64,000 nucleotides of DNA from Xestospongia bergquistia (lineage: Eukaryota > Porifera > Demospongiae > Haplosclerida > Petrosiidae). Below are positions 47,700-59,947 of the stretch, one piece after another (positions within the stretch are counted from its first letter, which is position 1; every line of letters starts with the position of its first letter). The position numbers and the translations under genes were made by a program. The DNA lies in the NCBI GenBank assembly GCA_963965975.1, contig OZ014416.1:5084001-5148000 (forward strand). The letters are read 5' to 3'. The notes beneath the pieces are model-generated. The model was given only the letters and a program-made list of their open reading frames with translations, had not been told where the DNA came from and ran no database searches.

Positions 47700-49731
47700 A
47701 GTAGTTACATAATATATGTGACGATTACCTTTCTACTCCATATATTCAAGTGAAAAATGTTTCCAAAAATGAACAAAATGATTTCTTCTACATTGAGCAC
47801 CACAATCCAGCAAGTAACATTTAGGTTTTAGTCTTTCTATTAAAATAAAGTGTATGATGTATGTACTTCAAAAAAATCGAATGGGAGTTCGTTTACTCAC
47901 ACATGAATGGCCAAATTTGCGTTTTCTATAACTGCCAATATTCTGTACAGTTTGTATTGTTTGAACTAGGATATTCTTACTTGGTAGATAATAAATTAAA
48001 AGTTAATATCTCCCTACACTTCTATCTAACATGACTGGGTCAGCTCATGGAACTAGTCAATTTCTAGATCCTGAGTATCTGTATTTTTACTTTTAAGTTG
48101 TTGAGGTTGCTCTCAGTTTCTGAGATGCTCCCTTCGAGTATGTTTGGTATTAACAGAATGAAGTGTGGAGATTTAAAAGAAACAAAATAAATACTTTGAG
48201 TTATTGGTGAGCACAGTATTAACAAACGTTCTCCTTGTTATTCTCATTGAATGTTGTCTCTTATTGTCTGCATGTCACTTTCATAAAAAATTAAACAAGA
48301 AGAAAAGTCTTGTTTACTTAATAAAGTGTCATAATACTTACATAATGTTGATTGTATCTGCTGTGGCATGTACAGGACATGCACACATAAAAAGAAAATT
48401 GTTGTATGAGACATGATGTTGTTTCTCTAATCAGTCTTCATACTTCTTTGTATTTATTTAGTCCATTGGTTTCTGTATTAAATTCATTTAGCAAGAGTTT
48501 AATTATTTTGTTGAGAGACATATGTCTCTTGTTGTCTTGTATTTATATTAGCAATCCTTTATACAATCATCTCTATTTAGTAATACATCCATTTGATGTT
48601 TTAAGCATAGCTTTCTATTTCGTTATCATCTCTGCCCACTAAGTCTATATGTGTACTGGAGCCTATACAGTTGATATATCAGTATTGTATACAATCTGTT
48701 TATATTGCAAGTAATGTGTATGTACACTGTATATGCATACATACTGACAACATAAGATAAGTTTTCTATACGGGTCAGATCTGGTAATTGAATATTTTAG
48801 GTAATTTATTGACATGCATCCTTGATCAATTAATTCACAAAATTTAAGTGTTGTTTATAGACACATATATATAACGTAACAGCAGTATTCTGTAAAATTA
48901 TATAGAGCAATTAAATAGATCATATAATGTAGTGTTAGGATATTTTGGTTTCAATAGATAATCGTATTCAATATCCTTACTCTCCTTAAATATTTAATTG
49001 CTTGAACGTTAAATAAAAGTAATTGTTAAGGTTACTTACTCTCACTTTTTAAAAAATGACTGCTTGTATGGCAAAATCCTTGCTACATCAGACCTGATAT
49101 TTTGTAAAGAACTATAAGAAGAAACGTCTAGACATATACCACAGCCAGATCAACTCTTGGAAAAACTAAGTCACTTTAATTTCCAAAGCCTTTTGTTAAT
49201 GAGTGTCTGTTAATTATTACAATTACCTCAGGAGCAAGAGTCATTAAATATAGATGAGTGAAAAATGAAACTATTGGTTATTTTACGAAACCATGCAGAG
49301 AGAGTATCAGGCCTATTATTATGGCAAACTTATGGACATTGAAATATGTCAGAAAGGAAGATTATGTAGTATTGGAAAGTAGTGTAGGTCGTAAGATTGT
49401 AGACCTCATGATTGGATCATTTGTAGTGGCATTGGAAGCTGCATGTGTGCAATAAAAAAGGATTGTCTTTTCTTTCACAGTCCCAACATGGAGTCACTAG
49501 TTGCCCATGGAATGTAATCTTGGACAACCATTACAGGAGTCATGTTTCAATGCATATGACTTTGCCTGTATGCATTGGCATAGTCAGATCAGCCTGTATG
49601 GAATGGCATAGTCAGAACTTTTTGTATATTAACAGTATAGTAATAGCTTTTCTCATAATTAAATAATACTACATTAAAATCATATATTTATATATGTATA
49701 TATGTATACACACATACACACACATATATAG

Positions 49732-49778
<47 letters not shown>

Positions 49779-52430
49779 AATTACATAAATTATATATAAC
49801 AATATGTGCTTTTTTTAATGCAAGTTGATAATGAATTAGATATATCTGTTGAATTTTGTCAACCTAATTATAACTTAGGTATACATAGATATGGTCTTAA
49901 TGGTCATATGTCTTTGCAGTCTGCAAGTATTATAGCTTGTAAAGCTGTTTTTTATCCTGAAAGAAAGTTTGTGTGAGTTTTAATGTTAATAATATTGAAA
50001 TTGTCCATGTGTCAACAAAATTGAGACCATCCTCAAATTTACACTAAATTGTCTACTTACCAGTAGTGTCTATTACTAAGTTTATACTGACTAAAAATAA
50101 TTTTTACATTCTCTAAAATGCATTTATTACAAATAAACTTTAGCAACCAGAACATAGCTAATCAAGAACAAAACTAGGCAATGAGATACAACAGCAATCT
50201 TTCCTTAAATACAACCACTTATCTGTTTTACCTTAAACTCCTGTCAAAGCTTAAGTTATCATTTACTGGTTGATACTTTATCAGCAATCAATAGCAAGGT
50301 TCAGATATAATTCTAATTTTGCCAGCTTTTGATTATTAATATATTTAAATGTTGCCTTGAAATAGTGGACTCATTCTTGTTGATTAATATTGAAATAAAC
50401 ACTGTAGCACTTAATACTGTAATTTCATTTTAATAAAAACTGTGTCTAGACACCCAGAAGAAAATATTTCAATGTGTAATTAATACAATCCCTAAATCTT
50501 GAAATCAAACTGTATTTAAAGTATGCATTTTTTTCTTTCAGACTCTAACATTAAATAAAATGTGAACTAGACAATAAAGGATATCATTATTATTGACGAT
50601 ATCTGACACTAAAATTTTAAATAACATAGTATTATAAGCAGTAGTTGGAGTATCATCAAATACATAATCATAATTATTTATAACACAAGTTTGATAAAAA
50701 TCACTTTAAAAATGAAAGGAAATGTAGGGATGGTAGTGGCAAAAGTTATTGAAACCAAGTATTAAAGACATTTTTTCTGTTCACATCTCAACATATAATT
50801 AACTACTACTATGCTTAAATGTATTGATTGTACGCTAACACATGTAGTATACTGTATTATGTACTAATCTACTTACAATTCTATTCTGCTCTTTCTTTAA
50901 ATGTTGAGTTGCCATTGGTAGGACAGGGTTAGTATTAATAACTTGATCTCTAACAGAACATCAGATATAAATGTATATATATCAGTTGTACCATAATGTA
51001 TTATATATATATCACCATAAAAGCATTGTATCATTACAACCAAGGCCTTGATTACTAGAGTTTCATTAATATGATGTAAGTCCTATGCTAAGTTACTACA
51101 AAACCAAACCAGTCTACCTCAATATGTATAAAGCCACTGAAGTGTATATGTTTAGTTTGTGGCCCAATATTTGAAAGGGGCCATGAGAAAGAGATTAATA
51201 CTATTTCAACTGAACTAATCAGTATACTAGTTACTATCTTTGTAACTCCTGTCTTGAAACCAGAATTTGTTGAAAATACGCTAAGTTATGTAAAGAGACG
51301 TACTTCCTCTCTAGGATCTCCACTCAGTTGTTTACAGGAAGTAACATGTCTTGTGTATGTAGTCAACAATTAAAAAAATTGTAGTACTGCAAGCATTAAT
51401 ATGATATATGATTGACATTATCTACGTAAATACTACCAATTAACTTGCTCTTAGCTGGGAGAGCGTCATTTGCTTAATATTAAAGGCATCAGTGATGATA
51501 TGGGTGGGGCTAAAATCATCAACTGCAGGGTTTATCGTAAATGTACTCATTCATCGATTAGTCTCTGGTAAGAAAACTTTTTAGCTCTACTTTTACTTTG
51601 GGATGAGTTCAACTCTGTAGTTGAAAACAGTTCCATCTTTTCAGACCAATGATTATTATGTGTTCCCATTCTCTAATCTCTATAAAGCTAGTGTGATACC
51701 TATACCAGACTTGACTAGTAATAGTAGTGTGTAAATTTTATTGTTTTGTGTCAATCTTTATTAGAAATTTGTGTTATTTCTCGAATAGTTATCTCAGCAA
51801 TATAGCATCAAAGGATCCATCATCTACAAATCCCTTGTCATATTTCAGTGCTCCTAATTAATATCCAAAGTTGTCTTATTCCTTTTAAGCAGTTAAGTGC
51901 AAAGAAAAAGAACAAGAAAAATAATATTTTATAAGCAACAAGAATTCAGTAAAAAATCCAAAGAAAAATCTTTTAAGTGTTAATTAGATAGCAATAAATG
52001 TAACAAATGGAACAGTGAGGACTATATCCAAAGAACATTATTAACATTGTTAATAGTCTTGCATTGTACAACAGATAAGGAGTTTGATACATAATGGACA
52101 TCAGATTTCAAAGTAGATTACTAATGTAGTAAATGTACCTATGAAAGATGATCATGGATTAATTGATTCATTTTGTTGACTAAAGCATCAAATTACAAGT
52201 TAGCAATGCTTTATGTTTCTATTAGGTAGCTATAATACACGTATTGTGCTATGTAATTTTGTAAGTGAGTTCCTATACTTTAAAATACTGATATATTAAT
52301 AATTAATTTGTTATATATGTACCTGTATAAAAAAGCAGCAGTAATAACATTCAAAACAAATGGTAGAACACTCTAGACTACCTAAGTTTAAGTACATTTA
52401 AGTTGGAGTTGTACAATAATTAGTACCTCT
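47700..52430. other. Mostly non-coding; two weak exon-like islands
   Basis: AT-rich sequence with a (TA)n run at 49,730–49,773. Weak islands: 49,258–49,455 (frame ending KIVDLMIGSFVVALEAACVQ) and about 49,826–49,976, where a frame reads NELDISVEFCQPNYNLGIHR and ends near YPERKFV. Neither has a recognisable domain. The rest shows no gene or element. Confidence 0.4.
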
Positions 52431-52435
52431 TATTT

Positions 52436-52501
52436 TCATGTTTTTATTTCCATACCAATGTCCTTTAACTTCTGGTTCTGCTTCAGAAGGAAGTCACAGA
52501 T
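52436..52501 (-). pseudogene. CARD-exon fragment, inverted arm
   Basis: The minus strand reads ICDFLLKQNQKLKDIGMEIK then TGA, which is the C-terminal helix region of the gene 1 CARD-like domain (ICDFLLNQNHMLKDIGTKMK). It is inverted relative to, and immediately next to, the plus-strand fragment at 52,490–52,746. Confidence 0.8.
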
Positions 52502-52746
52502 ATAGAAAGTATGAGTGGTGATGATTATGACAAAGCAAATATAGTAGTTAATAAACTACAATATCAGATTGAAGAAAAAGAAATTGAATTTTTAAAAGCT
52601 ATCTGTGAGTTCCTTCTGAAGCAAATTAACCAGAAGTTAAAAGACGTTGGTATTAACTTGAATGGCATCACAAGTAACAACAAAATATTCCAGAAATATT
52701 TTAGTTGGATCATAGAGCCTACACAATGTAACAATAAAAGCAATTA
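52490..52746 (+). pseudogene. CARD-exon fragment, paralogue of gene 1 exon 17
   Basis: The plus-strand frame reads IESMSGDDYDKANIVVNKLQ, then EFLKAICEFLLKQ and KLKDVGINLN, ending in TAA at 52,745–52,747. It closely matches the second half of the gene 1 CARD-like exon (VESMSGDNYDKADKVVNELQ…FLKAICDFLLNQN). The first helices are absent; in their place is the inverted arm. There is no intact acceptor for the CARD start, so this is a truncated duplicate. Confidence 0.85.
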
Positions 52747-52749
52747 AGC

Positions 52750-54262
52750 AATTGTAACTATGACCCTCATAGAACAAAGTCAGAGCAATACCTTTCAGTG
52801 AATAGTATGTTCAGAATCTCTAGAGCTACAACTAAACGTGTATTTACTTTTTTCACATAGCTAGAGCTTACTCTTGTAGGTTTCACAGCTAAAAGGAAAT
52901 TAAATTAAAACAATAAAGGCTGTGCAAACATTTCTGACAAGAGTATTGAAATGTGAAACGATCACTATCGTCAATGCTAAAGTAGATTATGACAATGACA
53001 TTGAGTTAATGGACTCATGCAATTGTGCAAATATATTATCTAATAAACTGCATGCAATGTGCTAACTGTCGACGACTACCTGCGTTGGTTAATATTTCAT
53101 TTTATATACCACAATCTCTTACAAAGATTGTTGGCATTAAAGATTCATTTTCTTTAACAGTCTCTCATTAACATTTTTACTAACAATCCATTATAATTAT
53201 CATTTTAAAGAATTATCATTTTTTACTTTACAGTCACTCATAATCCCATTATTATAATTAAGATTTTAAAAAATTATCGTTATTTTACCTTTCTTTGTCA
53301 ACAAGTAAAATTTCTTTGGAAGGATAGCCATTTCTTCTTCTCCTACACATGGGGTGGCTATTTTCTAAATGCAATAATTCTCTATGTGTCAATGACACAG
53401 TATTAACAAATGTGGTTAAAATTATTGTCTGTTGTTTTGTACAGTACCAGTAGTCATAGTACGTATAGTGTTAGAATTTCCTATTGTCTGAAACAATTGA
53501 TTTCATTTTCTCAAGAAGTTATAGCACTTTTGAATCTTGTTAGTTATTGATGTAAATTCTCATAAAATTTTGTAGGTGTTTTTGTATGTCTACTTCTAGT
53601 TCTAAATCTAGCTTTACTGTCATAAACCTCTATATATTGGTTATATTTCCGTGAAAAAGGATTTTCTCTCTATGATTATTTTATAACAAACCCCTAAAGC
53701 ACAAGAACAATGAATTTTTACCTAATAAGAAGATTATTGTAATTGGACTGAAGAAATTCTTCCCTGAGGTTAAAACAACAGCTGCTAATAATTCAAGAAG
53801 TCTTGATGAGTATATTGTCATTCTTCGAATATATAATAACTATAATTATTAGTGGCTGCCATTTACTAGTCTATGTGTTATATCTAAAACACTATATACA
53901 GGTGCTTAAATTATAAACGTAAGAAGAAATGAAAACAAAAAAATTGTTTTCATACTTATTAATAATTTATCAGATATTGTCATGGCTCAAGAAAGCTCTC
54001 TAAAAACAAATATGTTATTTTTTGGACTGCCTTAGAAACATTGCCATTAAGCATGTGTTCACTCTAATGCATGCATGGTTGTTGCTGTAAAAAATTCTTT
54101 AAACATTTGAAAATGTATGTTTAAAATTTCACTAATGGAATCACAAGGATTAACAATCATTTTTCTCCATTTGGCTTCATTCATGTTTTCCATTTTGATA
54201 TAGTAAATTAATTTGTCATATAATTCATTTTCAGAATAATCTCATATACTAGACAGATGCTA
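52750..54262. other. No gene seen
   Basis: AT-rich sequence. No frame longer than background and no recognisable element. Confidence 0.5.
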
Positions 54263-54265
54263 TAA

Positions 54266-54590
54266 GGACTGGCATTATAGGTATTCTATGATAGTCAATT
54301 TGCTTTGTTTTGTGCTAAGGACTGGTACCATATGTATTCTGCACATCGTCGTTTAATTTTGTGTGTATTATATATATTTTGTGCATTGTACTTTTTTTTG
54401 TATTATATATATAGACTGGCACCATAAGTATTCTGTGTATTGTATTTTAGCTGTGTATTTTATGTATAAAGACTGGCACCGTAAGTATTCTGTGCATTAT
54501 ACTTTTGATGTGTATTTTATGTATAAAGACTGGCACTATAAGTATTCTGTCCATTGTCCTTTTACAGTGTACTGTGTGTAAGGACTACCA
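54266..54590 (+). repeat. ~57-bp tandem repeat, about 5–6 units
   Basis: Units begin AAGACTGGCACCATAAGTAT or variants (starts near 54,266, 54,317, 54,412, 54,469, 54,526, with a fragment at 54,580) and continue with TTCTGTGCATTGTACTTTT and TGTGTATTTTATGTATA. A long open frame crosses it because the 57-nt period is a multiple of three; it is not evidence of a gene. Confidence 0.88.
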
Positions 54591-54910
54591 CTTGTCTTTA
54601 TTAGATAAGGTACAAAAGAAGCGTCACCTGATAATGTTACTCCAATTAAGTATAAATGGAATACTTTTGGTGAGCAACTTGAAGTACCTTATGGTGGGAT
54701 ATGGCAACCTATGATTACACCTATCACACTAACTCAGTCATCTACATTTACTATATTTGTACACCATACAATTATTTACCTAGCTTCTTAACTCTAGTCT
54801 TTTCAGGATTATCTTGGACAGTGACTTAAGTCTTTATATAATGACAGATAAAAGTCCTTGATACAACAACCAATTAATGATTAATATCAACAATAAACAG
54901 CAAAATGAAA

Positions 54911-55148
54911 TGTGACATGATTTGCAAAAAGGGACACTTCTGTCGAAAAGTTTGTGACCTAATTTGTGAAAAAAACACTGTTAAAAACATCTCAAAAAAC
55001 AGTTTTGCTTACATATAGAATAGCTATGCATATGTAGCAACTGTATGTATACAAAACAGTTTTTAAATGTTTAAACAGTTTTTTTTTCGCAAATCAGGTC
55101 AAAAATGTTTGATAGAAGTATAGTCCCTTTTTGCAAATCAGGTCACAA
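54911..55148. mobile_element. MITE-like inverted-repeat element
   Basis: The ends are inverted copies: GTGACATGATTTGCAAAAAG on the left and the reverse complement of TTTTTGCAAATCAGGTCAC on the right. Similarity continues inward nearly to the centre, including GAAAAAAACACTGTT / AACAGTTTTTTTTTCGC and GTAGCAACTG near the middle. Length is about 240 bp with no coding capacity. Confidence 0.85.
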
Positions 55149-57060
55149 ATAGTGTTACATTACAGATCAGATTGGAATGCTTTAGAGAAAAAGATATCTA
55201 TCTATAACATGCATATATCAATCTAGTCTAAGTTTGCTTGCTAACTAAGAGGTGGAGTCCAGTCATACAATGCTGAGTAATGACTGAGCACTAGTAGTGA
55301 CTAGAATTTAACTTACTACTATGAGCTTTATTCCAATATCAGTGCACCTCTTTTATCTATGTTAACAAGTACATCAAAATGAAATCATTTCAATTAAAAA
55401 TACATAATGAAACTTACACTAGCAGGCATATAATCTCAATTTATGAGTCGTGATAAAATTCAAGATGATAGCTTGCTAAGTTAATTACTAGCCAAGTTGA
55501 CTAGACACGCTTGCAAAATGTTCAAATTCTTTGTTCAATCTCTTTGGTCAGGCTGCACTGCTCAGTCTTCTTTCAACAACTAGTATATTCAGAGTGCACT
55601 CTGTTGAAGTTGGCCTCACATTCCTGAGAGGAAACATTTGACATTCTCTTGTGGTTTTGCTGTTCCATAGGAGTTACCATATGAAAAGGTGGGGCTATCA
55701 TATTTTTTGGATTTTTTTATTTAAAAAGATTAAAAATATATTATGTAAATATTAACATTTATTTAAATAAACCAGATGAAGGTGCCTAAGCAATGACAAT
55801 AATAATATAAATTGCTGTGCATAGCATAAGAATGTATACTAATGCTAGATTGGTTTAAACAAAAATAAAAATTAAAGCAAAAATCGTCACAATACACGAA
55901 ACAAAGACATTATAACTAAACCTACTTGTATGTCAACAGAAAGTTAATACCGTAAATGTCAAAATTCGCGTTTGTGTCAATCGTGAACATTTGACTTCGC
56001 GAATATTTAGATATTCGTTATCCAACGTGATGTTACTCTAATTATTCACGAGTCTAATATTCGCAATGTCACTTAATCGCGAAAATATAACTACCTGTTT
56101 AATTATTTAACAATACAATTAAATGTTTAAGGAAATAAACATTTAATTAAATCTTTAAAATCTATTGCTGCAGAACTCATTACCTAGGTTGAAACATTAG
56201 AGATAATATATACTTAATGTATGCTGGAAAAAAGTTATCAATCAGAAACAGTCAAAGTGTGCTTAATTTTTATGATCAATAAATTAATATTAATACAATC
56301 AACTACAGAGCAGCAAAAACATTTGTTTATAATTTTCCAATTATGCTAGGAGGAGACACCACACCTACTGTTGCAATGGTCTTAACTGTATCATGCATAC
56401 AAAATATATGTGAATATGATTAATATGATCAACTATACACCTTAACAGGTCAGCAAAATAATTTTTGATTAATAATGATTAAATCACACCTACTTCCACA
56501 ATGGTCTTGACTACATTTGTATATATGTGCAAACAATTAATCTGATCAACTATACACCTTAATACTTGCTTAAAAATTTCTAATACTTAACAGACAAAAA
56601 TAATACTGCTGTTCTTGAATTTAGAGTGAATTTTGAATGTTTGAATTTAAGTCACAGTGATTACATCCAACATAGAACACTTATGATAAAGACGTCAATG
56701 CCAGTGGCCAATCACTCTGGATGATAAAGTAGCAATACATGGGCTTGCATTAATCAAAAAAATCATTATAGTTGCTAGAGATCAAACACTATCTGAATGG
56801 AATAGAAAGTGATATAAAGCAGTAACCAATATATTTTCTGTCAGACTTTACAAAAACAATAGTCTGGCCAGAATTTATAGCCTTACTACTCTATTAATGG
56901 AGAGGTTTAAAACAAATTGCAAGTGTGCAGTGAACGCATACATGTTATGAGATATGTCATCCTTATAGTTAATTTGTTATGTAAAATTTTCATATTGTAC
57001 ATCATAAAATCATAAAGAGTAACCATTTCAGTTCTTCAATAAACTTCATTTTAAATTAAT
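55149..57060. other. Non-coding, with repeat relics
   Basis: No gene. A CpG-containing patch at about 55,949–56,095 (AAAATTCGCG … AATCGCGAAAATA) looks like another small repeat relic. At about 56,340–56,400 and 56,475–56,540, two pieces resemble the satellite unit (GGAGACACCACACC…TTGCAATGG). Confidence 0.45.
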
Positions 57061-57067
57061 AAGAAGA

Positions 57068-57998
57068 CTAAATCCCCCCTAAAAATAAATTTATATTCAT
57101 TTACTGGTAGTAGATCTGGCTCTAGTCTTTTTAACAGAGGGACAAGATACACTTTGTTTGCTTTACAAAAAATAGCAAAATACATTGTAACTGAGTATCT
57201 ATTTATTTACCACTAGCAGCTCTAAAGTCACTATTAGAGGGTTGAGATACACTTTGTTTACCTAAAAATAGTTACTTTACATTGTAAACAAATATTATAT
57301 TCATTTACCAGTAATAAAGCTAGCTCCAGGATCACTAACAGAGAGACGAGATACACTTTGTTTACCTTAAAATAATTATAAATACATTGTAAATGTATTA
57401 TTCATTTACCAGTAATTATAACAGCTGTAGACTCACTAACAAACGGACAAGATACACTTTGTTTACTCAAAATAATTATTTATGCATTGTATTGAAAGCA
57501 ATATTTATTCATTTACCAGTAGTAGATCTGGCTCTAGTCTCTCAAACAGAGGGATGAGATACACTTTGTTTACCTAATAACATTATAAATGAATCGTAAA
57601 AATGTACATTCTTTTACCAGTAGCAGCTGTATACTCACTAACAGATAAAGTTTGTCTAACTAAAAATAACTATAGAATGCATTTTAATCAAATACATATT
57701 AATTTACCAGTACCAACTCTAGACACACTAGCAAAGGGACGAGATACACTTTGTTTATCTAAAAATAATTACATATGCATTTTAAACAAATATTTCTTCA
57801 TTTACTAGTAGAGCTTGCTCTGGAGTCACTAACAGAGGGACAAGATACATTTTCTTTACCTAAAAGCAATTATAAATAAATTGTAAAACATTTATATTAA
57901 TTTACCACTAATTGTAGTAGATCTGTTTCTAGTCTCTCTAGAGATGAGATACACTTTGTTTACCTAATATAATTGTAAATACATCATAATATATATAC

Positions 57999-58055
<57 letters not shown>

Positions 58056-58415
58056 AGTAGCAGTTCTACAGTCACTAACAGAGAGATGGAATATATTTTG
58101 TTTACCTTAAAAAATAATTACAATGCATTGTAAACAAATATTTATTTATGTACTAGTAACATATCTGGCTCTAGTCTCTCTAACAGAGGGAAAAGATACA
58201 CTTTGTCTATCTAATATATTTATAAATACATCATAAAAAATATAAGTTCCTTTGCCAGTAGTAGATCCGGCTCTAGTCTCTCTAACAGAAAAATGAGATA
58301 GACTTTGCTTACCTAAAAATAATTGCAATGCATTGTAAACAAACATTTATTCATTAACCAGTAGTAGAGCTGGCTCCAGAGTCACTAACAGAGGGATGAG
58401 ATACACTTTGTTTAC
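57068..58415 (-). CDS. Tandem micro-exon array (about 13 units) with terminal exon
   Basis: On the minus strand a ~100-bp unit repeats about 13 times. Each unit has acceptor 'ttag', an exon usually of 57 nt (range 42–58), and donor 'G|gtaaat'. Exons in order: 58359–58415, 58256–58312 (GC donor), 58154–58210, 58055–58105, 57906–57963 (58 nt, in-frame stop), 57806–57859, 57708–57758, 57618–57659, 57517–57573 (in-frame TGA), about 57410–57466 (acceptor lost), 57309–57365, 57211–57261, about 57105–57165 (acceptor shifted). Nine are intact and all of those are phase 1 to phase 1. Consensus peptide is GKQSVSHPSVRETRARSTT or …SVSDSRASSTT. A last exon at 57068–57078 follows 'atttttag' and adds Gly-Gly-Ile-stop in the same phase. 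It probably encodes a variable-length Ser/Thr/Arg-rich tail, perhaps of gene 2, which lies upstream on the same strand and also uses phase-1 linker exons. Confidence 0.75.
58000..58052. repeat. (TA)n microsatellite inside exon array
   Basis: An alternating TA run preceded by CATA repeats. It lies in the intron between the fourth and fifth array exons and directly abuts the fourth exon's donor. Confidence 0.93.
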
Positions 58416-59870
58416 CTAAAAATAAATGCCTGTACTAAATACTTGCTTGTGCAAAGAGTATTAAGTGATTATGTATTCATTATATTAATTGGAATTACTT
58501 TTTGATCTTTCTCTTACAAGCGTCTTGAGATGGTGTTTTCTTATTATGCACTCATGATTGTGAAGATTATAAAGACAGTGTTCCTTTTTGGTGCATTCAT
58601 TAATGTCATTTGTATTACCAGATCTAGTGATTTACTCCAAGTTGTCTTACTTGCTCTTGACTTTCTTCTGTTACCTGACATTTTACTACAAACATCAATA
58701 GAGACATTAAATTTGGTTCTCCTTAACATTGCATTGTTATTGTTATAGAATTGATTATTATAAGTTGTATAATATATATATATATATATATATATATTGT
58801 ACTTACTATTTGTATGAAGTGCATACTCCAATATAAAAAAAAAACATTTAGGTTCTAATGTTTGGGGTTTATAGGGTGTAGAATATATTAGATATTGTGT
58901 TAATTTGTCATTGCAGCATGTACTGTGCTGTGCAAGTGGGGACTACCTATATCTGTTCCTTACAGAATTATTAGCTCCCATTTTACATATAATCTAGTTA
59001 CATAGACATACTGTTGATGTTAATAAAGAGTGTTATGTGTTCTATTGATATCAGAAGTTCATAGGCTTAAACTTATTGCTTGTTGCCATACTATGATCCT
59101 TCCTCCTTTGAAAAGACTATATGAACTGAAGTAACCAGGAAAGAGACAGTTAATGTATTCACCTGTAATAAACATAGTCATCAACTTGGTAAAATGAGCA
59201 TAAAGTATCTATGTGTTCCTTTTGATTTCTTTCATGTAGGATGTGTGATAATATAACATTCTTACCCTTATATATATACATATATATATTACATGGTCTC
59301 TTATATTCTATTAATAATGCTGTTAATAATGTGTTTTGACAATTAATAATTATTTTGCGATGTGAAATTAATTGGTGATTATGAAATATTCCTATTGACT
59401 GTATGTGTTCATTTGTTTACCCACACTTTATTAAGAATTTTAAAAATTTGTTAATATTTGTATATCAAAAACAATAAAAATGCAGTTCAAAAATACAGAT
59501 AGTTGGAAATGTAGAAAAATGTAAAGTGAGGATTATATCTAAAAATAATTATTATTGATGTTAAATAATTATGAATTAATTATTTAAGTAATGTTAATTA
59601 ACTGTTATTAATTATTATTATTAATTATCAGTTTTCAAAGTTGAATACTCATGAAGTAATAGTACCTATGAAAAATGATAACAGACTTATTGACTCATTA
59701 TTATGATGGCTAAAGCTTAAAACTATTGTTTATAATACACAAATAATATCTACTGTATATCAAGAGAATACAACAAATCATTTATAGGAGTCATGTACAT
59801 AACTACTATAGATACAAAGTGTTACTTTATTATAAAAAAATATAGAATCACTTTTAAAAGTCATTTTCAT
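58416..59870. other. No confirmed gene between array and gene 2 tail
   Basis: AT-rich. On the minus strand an open stretch at about 58,544–58,700 (acceptor-like 'atgtcag' then GNRRKSRASKTTWSKSLD) resembles an array exon in composition and start, but phases do not match at its donor. A (TA)n run lies at 58,770–58,797. The hydrophobic plus-strand frame at 58,530–58,748 is treated as a shadow. Confidence 0.35.
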
Positions 59871-59877
59871 AACTTAC

Positions 59878-59947
59878 CATATTACTATAGCAATAGTTGC
59901 TACAATGACTGATACTGCACACCAACCACCAACATAAAAATTATTAA
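59878..59947 (-). other. Candidate transmembrane exon downstream of gene 2
   Basis: On the minus strand, acceptor 'aatatag' and donor 'TG|gtaagt' bound 70 nt that, read from phase 1, encode NNFYVGGW followed by a strongly hydrophobic run (CAVSVIVATIAIVIW). This would be a typical single membrane-spanning helix. Entering from the phase-1 end of the exon at 60,809 keeps the frame. Two tiny possible exons in between (60,079–60,092 and 59,991–60,014) would instead shift this exon to phase 0 and a stop. It is uncertain which, if either, is used. Confidence 0.4.

Noticed and set aside
48204..48642. Two overlapping open frames with hydrophobic stretches
   Set aside because: No splice sites, domain or codon signal distinguish them from AT-rich background.
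51420..51560. Less AT-rich patch considered as a tRNA or small RNA gene
   Set aside because: No cloverleaf or A/B-box arrangement could be formed by eye.
54363..54714. Overlapping open frames of about 70 codons
   Set aside because: They result from the 57-bp tandem repeat, whose period is a multiple of three.
58520..58640. Minus-strand NDINEC segment resembling the start of a calcium-binding EGF domain
   Set aside because: Only three cysteines, no EGF spacing, and no acceptor consistent with the frame. Probably chance.
58530..58748. Hydrophobic plus-strand frame (72 codons)
   Set aside because: No splice context or domain. It overlaps minus-strand sequence that looks more exon-like. Hydrophobicity follows from the T-rich composition.
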